DNA from: Rhodovulum sp.
GTDB lineage: Bacteria; Pseudomonadota; Alphaproteobacteria; Rhodobacterales; Rhodobacteraceae
Assembly (NCBI GenBank): GCA_020637615.1
Contig: JACKKC010000039.1
Location: forward strand, 1 to 22,836
Direction of reading: 5' to 3'
Length of the DNA: 22,836 nucleotides
Position numbers and translations under genes: made by a program. Positions 1-6,475 of this stretch are shown here, one piece after another. Under the pieces are notes generated by a model that was not told where the DNA came from, did no database searches, and saw nothing but the letters and a program-made list of their open reading frames with translations. The stretch's first letter is position 1. Each line of letters begins with the position of its first letter.

Positions 1-30
1 AGACCTGCGCAACGAAGGTTTGGCAGGTCT
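1..30. repeat. 8-bp inverted repeat ahead of the recombinase gene
   Basis: AGACCTGC at 1-8 is the exact reverse complement of GCAGGTCT at 23-30, with a 14-base spacer. It lies just upstream of the recombinase start at 45. Small serine recombinases often act on, or are autoregulated by, inverted repeats beside their own gene, so it could be a binding site or a hairpin. The window begins inside or at its edge, so any larger site is cut off. Confidence 0.35.
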
Positions 31-44
31 GTACGGGGGAGGCC

Positions 45-719
45 ATGCGCATCGTCGGCTACGAGCGGGTCAGCACCACGCGGCAGGGTGCGAGCGGGCT
101 GGGGCTGGCGGCGCAGCGGCAGGCGATCGAGGCCTTCGTGGCGAGCTGCGGTGGGAACCCCCTCGCCCGCTTCACGGAGGTGGAGAGCGGCCGCAATCCG
201 GACCGGCCCGAGCTGGCCCGCGCCCTGCATCTCGCCCGGGTCACCGGGGCGCTCCTGGTGATCGCGAGGCTCGACCGTCTCTCGCGCAATGCCGCCTTCC
301 TGCTGACGCTGCGCGACAGCGGGGTGAAGTTTGCGGCGGCCGACATGCCGGAGGCCAACGACCTCACGGTGGGCGTCATGGCGCTGGTGGCCCAGGCGGA
401 GCGCGAGGCGATCTCCCGGCGCACCAGGGAGGCGCTGGCGGTGGCCAGGGCCCGCGGGGTGAAGCTCGGCAACCCCAACGGCGCCGCCGCGCTCAGGCGG
501 GCTGGGAAGGGCGGTGCGGCGCTCAGGGCGACGGTCTCGGCCAATGCCGACGCCCATGCCCGGGATCTCGCCCCGGTGATCGCCGACATCCGGGCGGGCG
601 GTGCCACCAGCCTGCGTGCCATCGCCGGAGAGCTCAACGCCCGCGGCATGCAGACACGGCGCGGCGGACGCTGGCACGTCTCGAACACCGTGAACCTGCT
701 GAGGCGGATCGGCACCTGA
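45..719 (+). CDS. Small serine recombinase (resolvase/invertase family)
   Basis: A 224-residue site-specific recombinase of the resolvase/invertase class, which cuts and rejoins DNA through a serine phosphodiester intermediate. The catalytic serine is S10 in YERVS, and the conserved arginine motif RLDRLSRN is at 75-82. A long helix follows at about 110-135 (MALVAQAEREAISRRTREAL). The C-terminal 50 residues (SLRAIAGELNARGMQTRRGG) look like the helix-turn-helix DNA-binding domain. Length and domain order are complete for the family. The start at 45 is supported by the purine-rich GGGGGAGG at 35-42, although the spacing is short. It sits next to tail-fibre fragments in both orientations, a common setting for prophage-borne recombinases. 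Its substrate cannot be read from the sequence. Confidence 0.88.
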   Translation: MRIVGYERVSTTRQGASGLGLAAQRQAIEAFVASCGGNPLARFTEVESGRNPDRPELARALHLARVTGALLVIARLDRLSRNAAFLLTLRDSGVKFAAADMPEANDLTVGVMALVAQAEREAISRRTREALAVARARGVKLGNPNGAAALRRAGKGGAALRATVSANADAHARDLAPVIADIRAGGATSLRAIAGELNARGMQTRRGGRWHVSNTVNLLRRIGT

Positions 720-812
720 ACGCGGGGGTGAATGGCGTTCGCTTGTGATATCTGTAGGACTCTGTCTCTGGCTCCGGCTTTGGCAACCGGACATCCGGGG
801 TGGGTGGCGTGG

Positions 813-1316
813 AGCATGCGCGCGCCGATCCAGCGGATCTTCGGCGCCGACATGAAGGTATCCATCGTGATCGCACCAGCATCAGTGCCACGGCTAACGC
901 GAACAATCTTTCTTGCCGCCAAGCTGAACGCAGCGCTCTGGATCGCGAAGACCGTGGCCGAGTGTGGCAGTGGCGACCTGTTCCAAACCATGAACAAGGG
1001 GGCGTCGGACGACGATCTCGGCTTCACGCTGCAGTCCGGCTTGGTGACCAAGGCGCTGGTCGGGCTCTTTGGCTCCAACAGGTTCCGGCTTGCGGTCTCG
1101 GTCGACGGCAGCACCTTTTTCGACGGGCTTAGCGTCGACAACGCCACCAGCATCATCGATCAGCCGCGGCTGCCCCCGTTCAAAGCGTATACGAACTACG
1201 ACAACTACGTCGGCGTCGGGAGCTGGACGAAGATTGGTATCAACAACACCGACTACAACGACCAGGGCGCCTTCGACGCCGCGAACAACCGCATCGTGGC
1301 ACCGGTCGACGGCACC
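813..1316 (+). pseudogene. Phage tail-fibre fragment (plus strand), truncated at both ends
   Basis: The plus-strand frame reads a stretch I recognise from rhodobacteral prophage tail or host-specificity proteins, including KLNAALWIAKTVA, GDLFQTMNKG, LVGLFGSNRFRLAVS, GVGSWTKIGINNTDYNDQG and IVAPVDGT. In intact relatives the APVDGTY block leads into a C1q-like or receptor-binding end. Here it stops after APVDGT at about 1316, and the following codons are the antisense of a histidine kinase. Upstream of about 813 no tail-fibre sequence is evident and there is no convincing start. It is therefore a fragment rather than a working gene. Assignment is by motif memory; the exact family (DUF2793-like) is less certain than the tail-fibre identity. 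Confidence 0.6.
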
Positions 1317-1459
1317 TCCCGCAGCGCGCTGTCGAAGACCTCGTCCAGTTCGCCCCGGACGATCACTGCGGTGACCGTTGCGGCGAGAAGCCACAGCACC
1401 GTCAGCACCAGCCCCACCGACAGGCCGAGCCGCGCCTGCAGGCTGGCAGGCCACCTCAT
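1317..1459 (-). pseudogene. Sensor histidine kinase, N-terminal fragment
   Basis: Reading leftward from the ATG at 1459, the protein starts MRWPASLQARLGLSVGLVLT and continues through one hydrophobic membrane helix to ELDEVFDSALRE. This is the typical N-terminus of a QseC-like sensor kinase. After about 45 residues it runs into the antisense of the tail-fibre fragment, so the sensor, HisKA and ATPase domains are gone. Its ATG overlaps the stop of the response-regulator remnant (ATGA), the usual arrangement of a regulator-kinase operon. Non-functional. Confidence 0.7.
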
Positions 1460-1555
1460 GGTTTGCCCAGCCGGTATCCCAGGCCGCGCTCGGTCTCGAT
1501 CACCGCACTCCCGAGCTTCTTGCGCAGTCGGCTGACATGGACCTAGGCTCAGGAC

Positions 1556-2316
1556 TCATAACCAGAAGATGACGGTTGCGGCGATGCAGATCGCGCTCAT
1601 GAAGGTGTGGGCGCAGCGGTCGTAGCGGGTGGCGATGCGGCGCCAGTCCTTGAGCCTTCCGAACATGCGCTCGATGCGGTTGCGCTGCTTGTAGAGCTCG
1701 GTGTCGTAGGGGATCGGCGCCTTGCGGTTCGCCCGGCCCGGGATGCAGGGCGTGATCTCGAGATCGGTCAGGGCCTCGCGGAACCAGTCGCTGTCGTAGC
1801 CCTTGTCGGCGATCAGCCTGTCGGCCTCCGGCAGGTTCGGCAGCACGGTCGCCGCGCCGCGATAGTCGCTGACTTGGCCCTCGGTGAGCAGCAGGATCAA
1901 CGGCTTGCCCTCGCGGTCGCAGACCGCGTGCAGCTTCGAGTTCAGGCCGCCCTTGGTCCGTCCGATACGGCGGGGAACAGCCCCTTTTTGCGCAGGCTGG
2001 CGGCGGTGCGGTGGGCCTTCAGGTGCGTCGCATCGATCGTCACCGTGTCCGTCGCCGCGCTCTCGCCCGCCAGCGTGGCGAAGATCCGGTCGAAGACGCC
2101 GATCCGGCTCCAGCGGACGAAACGGTTGTAGAGCGTCTTCGGCGGTCCGTAGACGGCGGGCGCGTCCCGCCACATAAGGCCGCCCCGGATCACATGAACG
2201 ATCCCCGAGATCACCCGCCGGTCGTCTACCCGGGGCACGCCGCGCGGCTTGTTCGGCAGAAGCGGCTGCAACCGCGCGAACTGGGCCTCGGATAGCCAGA
2301 AGTGGTGGTCGGACAT
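1556..2316 (-). CDS. IS5-family transposase made by -1 frameshifting (OrfA+OrfB)
   Basis: The DDE transposase of the flanking IS427-group element. OrfA starts at the ATG at 2316 (MSDHHFWLSEAQFARLQPLL) behind a GGGAG ribosome-binding site, and alone would stop at 1942. OrfB, one frame back, supplies the rest and ends at 1556 inside the left terminal repeat. Joining the frames at A-AAG-GGG (1987-1981) gives LRKKGAVPRRIGRTKGGLNS, the continuity expected of this family. The three catalytic acids are visible: D in TIDATHLKAH, D in LIADKGYDSD, and E in RNRIERMFGRLKDWRR. No other lesion is seen. Confidence 0.9.
1981..1987 (-). other. -1 ribosomal frameshift heptamer of the IS transposase
   Basis: On the minus strand the bases are A AAG GGG, a canonical X XXY YYZ slippery heptamer in register with the OrfA codons. 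Slipping back one base here moves the ribosome exactly into the OrfB frame and yields the conserved GAVPRRIGRTKGG sequence. No stimulatory pseudoknot was worked out. Confidence 0.75.
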
Positions 2317-2597
2317 GGCGGACTCCCAACATTTGGGAGTTTGAATCACAGCGGGCAGTCGATGGAAACCCTGATTATGGGTCCTGAGCCTAGATGGTGT
2401 TGCTCTCCACCTCCGCGTCGAAAGCATAGAGCTTCTCCTCCAGCTGCGTCTTGGATAGAAGCTGCCCTGGCCGCGCGAGAAAGGCCTCGAAGAGCGCCCA
2501 TTCCCGCACCGTCAGGAGGACGAGTTTGCCGTCGCGGTGAACGCTGTGCGCGGCCAGATCGATCTCGAGCGGCCCATTTGTGACGATGGGGTTCGGA

Positions 2598-2990
2598 TTG
2601 CCGCAGTAGCGCCGGGCGACCGAGCCGAAGCTCGCGCCCATGTCGACGAGCGTCGGAGCGCCGCTCGCATCGTTCGCCACCAGCTGCCAGCGGGTGTGAG
2701 TTCCGCGCTGGAAGCCGATGCCGGTGCAGCTTACGACGGCGCTGAGCGTGAGTGTCGGCGCGAGCGCTCCGTTCGAGCCGTAGAGGCCGAAGAAGGCCAT
2801 CCCCGCCGCCTGCAGCGTGGCGAGCGAGATGCGGGTGACGAAGGTCCAGCCTCCGAGCCCGGCGGCGTTGCCGCGCCAGCAGGTGAAGACGCCGCTCCGC
2901 TGATCCGAGGGCGAGTCGACCACGGCCGCCGAGGTCAGCCGCCAGCGCCGGATGCTGGTCACGAGCGAGGTCGCGGCGAGGCCTGTCCGA
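2598..2990 (-). pseudogene. Phage tail-fibre fragment (minus strand), upstream half
   Basis: The minus strand reads a tail protein domain containing GLAATSLVTSIRRWRLTSAA, GVFTCWRGNAAGLGGW, MAFFGLYGSNGALAP, GIGFQRGTHTRWQLVAND and PTLVDMGASF. It breaks off after GASF near 2600, where the response-regulator remnant begins. In proteins of this type the next residues are VATGGVLTLTIAAAP, which are found on the same strand at 7241-7473. The piece has no proper start, since the frame is already inside the PAS remnant by about 2990. It appears to be half of one tail gene whose other half lies 4.2 kb away in permuted order. Confidence 0.6.
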
Positions 2991-3348
2991 GGCACTCGTG
3001 GTCGCAGATGCCGAGGGGGTCATCTGCAGGTGGAATGCAGGGGCGGAGCGCATCTTCGGCTAAACCGCCGCCAAGGCGCTCGGTCGTTCGCTCGACATCA
3101 TCACGCCGAAACCTCTGCGCGCCCGCCACTGGGCCGGCTACAGCCGAACCAAGAAGACCGGCGAGACCCGCTATGACGCCGGCGATCCGTTGTCGGTCCC
3201 CGCGATCCGAAAGGACGGCACGCGCATCTCGGTGCAGTTCTCAATCCTGCCCTTGCCAGGTGTCGGGACCGAGGCCCGCGCGGGATTGCTGCCGTTATGC
3301 GCGACGTGACGGCGGAGTTCGAGGGAAGATCTTGCGCTGCGAGTTGGA
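2986..3348 (+). pseudogene. PAS-domain sensor/regulator fragment with stop and frameshift
   Basis: The plus strand reads a PAS domain: ALVVADAEGVI, RWNAGAERIFG, then TAAKALGRSLDIITPKPLRA, RHWAGYSRTKKTGETRY and IRKDGTRISVQFSILPLP. Two lesions are visible. A TAA at 3061-3063 replaces the aromatic codon usual after ERIFG. A frameshift between about 3255 and 3290 moves the conserved GIAAVMRDVTAEFE into another frame. No start codon precedes the fragment, which abuts a tail-fibre piece at about 2986. PAS proteins of this short type sense redox or small ligands, but this copy cannot work. Confidence 0.7.
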
Positions 3349-3512
3349 GAAATGCCGGCGAACTTCGCTCGCTGGGGAGGGTCACTCCGAAGGCGCTCCG
3401 CCCGACGGGTCTCGACCATCGGGTCGAGTTTGACAGGGAACACTTTCCGCGATAGGAGCTGAGTGCCATGTCGATGATCGCACGCACAAGTCTGCCGCTT
3501 TCGGGATCTCGT

Positions 3513-3577
3513 CTCCTGAACCGCTCGTTTCCCCGAGCTGGGTAGGCGTTCGCGCCGATCCCGTCGCTCGGGGCTTT
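3513..3577 (+). promoter_or_regulatory. Three-hairpin leader element, copy A (before the first Rnk-like gene)
   Basis: A structured stretch that is closely repeated at 5122-5187. It starts CTCCTGAACCGCTCG. Hairpin 1 pairs GCTCG (3523-3527) with CGAGC (3534-3538). Hairpin 2 is GGCG-TTCG-CGCC. Hairpin 3 pairs CCCG (3560-3563) with CGGG (3569-3572) and is followed by GCTTTC. Stem 3 and its loop differ in sequence from copy B but still pair, which hints that the structure is what is kept. It lies about 120 bases before the Rnk-like start at 3700. It could be a regulatory leader, an attenuator or a small RNA; function unknown. Confidence 0.5.
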
Positions 3578-3699
3578 CAGTCCACACGGGTTCCTCGCGA
3601 CATTTGGCCCTTCTCGACATCCTGAAGGTGGGGCTGTGTCCTCAGGTTCCCCGCAGGAGCCGCCTCTCGGCGGTCCGCATCATGATCAGGAGGCAGAAA

Positions 3700-4110
3700 A
3701 TGCCAATCAGCACAGCGTCTGCGTGCGCCGCTCCAATCGTCCCGGAGATCATCCTTGAGTTTACACAGGCCGACCGTCTCGAAGCGACGGCAGAGGGGGC
3801 GATGCGTCGGTTCCCCGAGATGGCGGGCCGGCTGCTCGACGAGATCGCGCGGGCACAATTGGTCCCGCTGGCCGACCTGCCACCGGATGTCGTCGGTCTG
3901 GGCAGGGAGACCACTTACCGTGACGAGGTCACGGGTCGGGAGAACACCGTTGTACTCGTAATGCCGCGGGAAGCGGATATCGCTCAAGGTCGCGCCTCGG
4001 TGTTTACGCCGATCGGGGTTGCCCTGATCGGCCTCCGGGTTGGCGCTTCCTTCACCTGGGAGACTCGCTATGGCGAAGACCGCCAGCTGACCGTAGTTCG
4101 CGTGGAATAG
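3700..4110 (+). CDS. Rnk-like GreA/GreB-fold regulator
   Basis: A 136-residue protein of the Rnk / GreA-GreB C-terminal family. Family members bind RNA polymerase near the secondary channel; Rnk was named as a nucleoside diphosphate kinase regulator. The C-terminal FKBP-like domain is clear: GLGRETTYRDEVTGRENTVV, LVMPREADIAQGRASVFTPI, GVALIGLRVG, then a final beta strand LTVVRVE. The N-terminus (ADRLEATAEGAMRRFPEMAG) is a short helical segment, too short for the GreA coiled coil, as in Rnk. The ATG at 3700 has AGGAGG six bases upstream; an in-frame ATG at 3682 lacks this. The TauE/SafE gene follows after 59 bases and may be cotranscribed. A second, longer paralogue lies at 5242 behind the same leader element. 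Confidence 0.8.
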   Translation: MPISTASACAAPIVPEIILEFTQADRLEATAEGAMRRFPEMAGRLLDEIARAQLVPLADLPPDVVGLGRETTYRDEVTGRENTVVLVMPREADIAQGRASVFTPIGVALIGLRVGASFTWETRYGEDRQLTVVRVE

Positions 4111-4169
4111 TCGCAGGCCTTCGCGCCTCGCCGCAGCAGTGGCGCGTGCCGGTGACTGAAGGTTCTCGA

Positions 4170-4919
4170 ATGTCAGACATAGTGTGGCTCGTTCTCGCCG
4201 CCTTCGGGGCAGGCATCCTGAACACCCTTGCGGGCGGCGGAACCTTCCTGACCTTTCCGGCGCTGGTCTTCACTGGCGTCCCGCCGGTGACGGCGAATGC
4301 AACGAGCGCGGTTGCGGTCTTCCCCGGCTATCTCGGAGGCGCGATTGGTTTCAGCCGGGAGTTGCAGACCTTTGACCGGCCAAGCCTTCGGCGGTTGGTC
4401 GGGATCACACTCGCCGGCGGCCTGGCGGGATCGGTGCTGTTGCTCGTCTCTTCCAACGAGGCCTTCTCGGTCGTCGTGCCATTCCTGCTGCTCGCCGCAA
4501 CATTGGCATTCCTGCTCAGCGATCGCATCCGGGCCTGGGCTGCGAAGAACAGCCGCTCCTTCACGCCGTTCGGGGCCGCGGGACTTTTCGCGACCAGCGT
4601 CTACGGGGGATACTTCAACGGTGGGCTCGGGATCGTGATGCTGGCGCTGTTCTCGCTCTGGGGCATGACGAACATTCATGCGATGAACGGTCTCAAGAAC
4701 GGGTTGTCCTTTGCGTTGTCAGCAATTTCCGTCGGGACCTTTGCCTTGGCCGGGATCGTCGCGTGGCCGCAGGCGATCATCATGATGGTCGCCGCGACGG
4801 TGGGCGGCTATCTCGGCGCTCACATCGCGCGAGCGTTGCCGAAACGGGTGGTCCAGGGTATCGTCGCCACGGTCGGGTTCGGGATGAGCCTGACCTTCTT
4901 CCTGCGGCTGGTAGTCTGA
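4170..4919 (+). CDS. TauE/SafE (TSUP) family membrane transporter
   Basis: A 249-residue integral membrane protein of the TSUP family (TauE/SafE), whose members export or import sulfite, sulfoacetate and other small organosulfur or carboxylate anions. The family N-terminal signature is evident (FGAGILNTLAGGGTFLTFPA then GVPPVTANATSAVAVFPGYL). Its internal repeat is also present (SVYGGYFNGGLGIVMLALFS, NIHAMNGLKNGLSFALSAIS). About seven or eight hydrophobic segments span the whole length. The ATG at 4170 has GAAGG seven bases upstream and is preferred to the GTG at 4146. No sulfur-oxidation gene is near, so the substrate is unknown. Its place between two Rnk-like genes suggests one stress or physiological-state locus. 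Confidence 0.85.
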   Translation: MSDIVWLVLAAFGAGILNTLAGGGTFLTFPALVFTGVPPVTANATSAVAVFPGYLGGAIGFSRELQTFDRPSLRRLVGITLAGGLAGSVLLLVSSNEAFSVVVPFLLLAATLAFLLSDRIRAWAAKNSRSFTPFGAAGLFATSVYGGYFNGGLGIVMLALFSLWGMTNIHAMNGLKNGLSFALSAISVGTFALAGIVAWPQAIIMMVAATVGGYLGAHIARALPKRVVQGIVATVGFGMSLTFFLRLVV

Positions 4920-5003
4920 GTCTCCGCGCAGGCGCCACGTCCGCCTGGCGATTGCCGTGTTCGCCTCGGAAAAAAATCTCTTGCCATTCCCCAGATCGGC
5001 AAG

Positions 5004-5020
5004 AAAAGGCTAAGCCTTTT
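5004..5020. terminator. Possible weak bidirectional terminator
   Basis: AAAAGGC-TAA-GCCTTTT is a perfect 7-bp stem with A and T runs on its two sides, 84 bases after the TSUP stop. Only three GC pairs support it, so it is weak. It would separate the TSUP gene from the second Rnk-like gene. Confidence 0.35.
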
Positions 5021-5038
5021 GAAGAACTCGGCGAGGGC

Positions 5039-5067
5039 TTGAAAATACCCGAAGCCGGAGCTATCTC
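5039..5067 (+). promoter_or_regulatory. Candidate sigma-70 type promoter for the Rnk-DUF1127 gene
   Basis: TTGAAA (5039-5044) and TATCTC (5062-5067) are spaced by 17 bases, 55 bases before the three-hairpin element. If used, transcription would start before the hairpins and place them in the 5' leader. The -10 match is only partial. Confidence 0.3.
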
Positions 5068-5121
5068 TGACGTATGTCGCAGTTTGAACGTCATATGTGG
5101 ATCCCGCGTTTTGCGGGGCCG

Positions 5122-5187
5122 CTCCTGAACCGCTCGCATCCCCGAGCGGGTTAAGGCGTTCGCGCCGATCCCCCGTTCGGGGCTTCT
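5122..5187 (+). promoter_or_regulatory. Three-hairpin leader element, copy B (before Rnk-DUF1127)
   Basis: Second copy of the element at 3513-3577. It begins with the same CTCCTGAACCGCTCG. Hairpin 1 pairs CCGCTCG (5130-5136) with CGAGCGG (5143-5149). Hairpin 2 is GGCG-TTCG-CGCC (5155-5166). Hairpin 3 pairs CCCC (5171-5174) with GGGG (5179-5182). It ends 54 bases before the start codon at 5242. Having the same folded element ahead of both Rnk-like paralogues, and nowhere else that I could find in the window, argues for shared post-transcriptional control or a shared duplication. Confidence 0.55.
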
Positions 5188-5241
5188 CCACCTTCAACGT
5201 CAATTTGGAACGGACGACGCAAACGTTGCCCGGGGGATGTC

Positions 5242-6000
5242 ATGCGCGCACTCGACAATTTCACCTCTCACATCGCCGTATCACGGCCGCTCATGCTCGA
5301 TGCAGCCCATGTGTCACGGCTGAACATGCTCGCGTCCGAGCCGCTTTACGGTGCGGCTCGGCTCGCGAGCTTTCTGTTGAAGGAAGCGACGCGATTGGTG
5401 GTCGTACCTTCGCACGAGATGCCCGACGACGTGGTCAACATCGGCTCCGACGTGACCTATCGCGACGAGGCCAGCGGCCACGTATATTCGGTGATCCTGG
5501 CAATGCCGCAGGACGCCGACATCGGAGCGCGCCGGGTGTCGGTGCTTACGCCCGTCGGCACAGCGCTTCTCGGACGGGCGGAGGAAGCGGTCACCGGCTG
5601 TGAGTTCCCGGCCGGGAAGCTTCGGCGCCTGAAAATTCTGCGCGTCGCCGGGCATGTGCCAGAGCAGCACGATGTCGCCATCTCTCTGCGCGAGCCAAGC
5701 GGCGGGACGAGGGAGGCGGAACGCGATACGGGGCGCTCCGCACCCCGCCGCGGAGGCCCCGGTAGAGCAACGTCCATCCGACGCGCCATCGCCGCGGCCT
5801 TGCGACGCTACCAGCGCGGCAAGGCAATCGCGCAGTTCGAGGGCATGAGCGATCATCTGCTTGCCGACATCGGGATTTCGCGTGGTGACATTCCGCAGGT
5901 GGTTGACGCGATGATCGAAGGCGGCGCCCGCGACACCTCGGCGACGACACCGTTCCCGTCGACTGATGCACCTGGGGATCAGCTGCGGCGGGCTGCCTGA
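5242..6000 (+). CDS. Rnk-like GreA/GreB-fold protein fused to a DUF1127 domain
   Basis: A 252-residue protein with two recognisable parts. Residues about 20-140 are a Rnk-like module: PLYGAARLASFLLKEATRLV, then DDVVNIGSDVTYRDEASGHV, ILAMPQDADIGARRVSVLTP and VGTALLGR. A low-complexity basic linker follows (about 145-180). Residues about 187-222 are a DUF1127 domain with its hallmark RRYQRGKAIAQFEGMSDHLL and ADIGISRGDIPQVV. DUF1127 proteins are usually free-standing, 45-70 residues long, arginine-rich and stress-induced; one in Rhodobacter (CcaF1) acts in RNA maturation and turnover. Linking such a domain to a polymerase-binding Rnk fold is uncommon in my knowledge and suggests coupling of transcription to RNA handling. 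The start at 5242 has GGGGGA four bases upstream. A strong hairpin follows the stop. Confidence 0.8.
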   Translation: MRALDNFTSHIAVSRPLMLDAAHVSRLNMLASEPLYGAARLASFLLKEATRLVVVPSHEMPDDVVNIGSDVTYRDEASGHVYSVILAMPQDADIGARRVSVLTPVGTALLGRAEEAVTGCEFPAGKLRRLKILRVAGHVPEQHDVAISLREPSGGTREAERDTGRSAPRRGGPGRATSIRRAIAAALRRYQRGKAIAQFEGMSDHLLADIGISRGDIPQVVDAMIEGGARDTSATTPFPSTDAPGDQLRRAA

Positions 6001-6001
6001 C

Positions 6002-6057
6002 TGGTCTGTTTCGAACTCTGGTTCCGGCCATCGCCGCCGATGGCCGGGCCCAGACCA
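6002..6057 (+). other. Strong nested hairpin after the Rnk-DUF1127 gene
   Basis: CCGGCCATCG (6024-6033) pairs perfectly with CGATGGCCGG (6038-6047) across a 4-base loop. TGGTCTG (6002-6008) pairs with CAGACCA (6051-6057) outside it. There is no T run, so it is not a standard intrinsic terminator. It may protect the 3' end of the mRNA or set apart the downstream small genes at 6121 and 6476. Confidence 0.5.
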
Positions 6058-6120
6058 AGATCCGGGTCGCGATCCCGCAGACGCGTGTCCAAGCAGAATT
6101 ACTCCATGAGGAGCCGATCA

Positions 6121-6474
6121 ATGCTTTCAGCAGCAGACTTTCCGGAGGTCTTTCCCTGGATGGCCGGACGACCCGTGCACGTGCTGGGATCTTCAACCAG
6201 GCCATCCATGGCGAAATGCATCGCGAGGTGGGAGAACGATGGCGGGCGAACCTTGCGTTCGTCCGATGTGAGGCGGCCAGCCAATGAGCCGGCGGTGCCG
6301 CACTTGGAACCTGATCCGTGGGTCCTGCCTCTCGCTGCTTGTGCGATACCGGCACTCGCCATTGCAACCATGGCAATCGTGGCCGCAGCCTGTATCGCGC
6401 AACTGCGATGGCGGGACAGCGGCAACGCCACACTGTTGCCATTGCCCCAGCCAACAAGCCAAAGGAGTGAATAG
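6121..6474 (+). CDS. Small single-span membrane protein, unknown function
   Basis: A 117-residue protein I do not recognise. The first 80 residues are polar and rather basic. Residues about 82-108 are one clear hydrophobic helix (WVLPLAACAIPALAIATMAI and onward), and a short polar tail of about ten residues follows. The start at 6121 is supported by GAGGAG at 6108-6113, seven bases upstream. The stop at 6474 is one base before the ATG of the next small gene, so the two are probably translated as a pair. Coding potential is uncertain because the family is unknown, but ribosome-binding sites on both genes and their tight coupling favour it. Confidence 0.5.
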   Translation: MLSAADFPEVFPWMAGRPVHVLGSSTRPSMAKCIARWENDGGRTLRSSDVRRPANEPAVPHLEPDPWVLPLAACAIPALAIATMAIVAAACIAQLRWRDSGNATLLPLPQPTSQRSE

Positions 6475-6475
6475 A

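Larger units (their letters stand above)
1546..2390 (-). mobile_element. Complete IS5-family (IS427-group) insertion sequence
   Basis: An 845-bp element with imperfect terminal inverted repeats: GGCTCAGGACTCATAACCAG at the left end and, reading inward from the right, GGCTCAGGACCCATAATCAG. It is flanked by TA on both sides (1544-1545 and 2391-2392). If the outermost G/C pair is assigned to the target, the duplication reads CTAG; the two readings cannot be told apart. It encodes one DDE transposase on the minus strand in two frames. Ends, transposase and frameshift signal all appear intact, so it may still move. It interrupts the response-regulator remnant. Confidence 0.92.
1456..2597 (-). pseudogene. 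OmpR-family response regulator, C-terminal domain, split by an IS
   Basis: Two minus-strand pieces join into a winged-helix effector domain of a QseB/PmrA-type response regulator. The piece at 2391-2597 reads NGPLEIDLAAHSVHRDGK, LLTVREWALFEAFLA and LEEKLYAFDAEVESNTI. The piece at 1456-1543 reads VHVSRLRKKLGSAVIETERG then LGYRLGKP and stop. An IS427-group element at 1546-2390 separates them. The receiver domain is missing: before about 2598 the frame passes into a tail-fibre fragment. Removing the IS and one target copy gives an in-frame TAG where relatives have a glutamate codon (NTI-E-VHVS), so the gene was either already dead or altered at the target. The stop overlaps the kinase ATG. Confidence 0.75.

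Noticed and set aside
59..1156. A 365-residue minus-strand frame
   Set aside because: Covers the antisense of the recombinase and a tail-fibre fragment; composition is arginine/serine-rich shadow sequence.
3429..3457. TTGACA followed 17 bases later by TAGGAG as a promoter for the first Rnk-like gene
   Set aside because: The -10 half is poor and overlaps a frame of the decaying PAS gene; not strong enough to list.
4928..4946. CAGGCG / CGCCTG stem after the TauE/SafE gene as terminator
   Set aside because: Only 6 bp with a 7-base loop and no T run.
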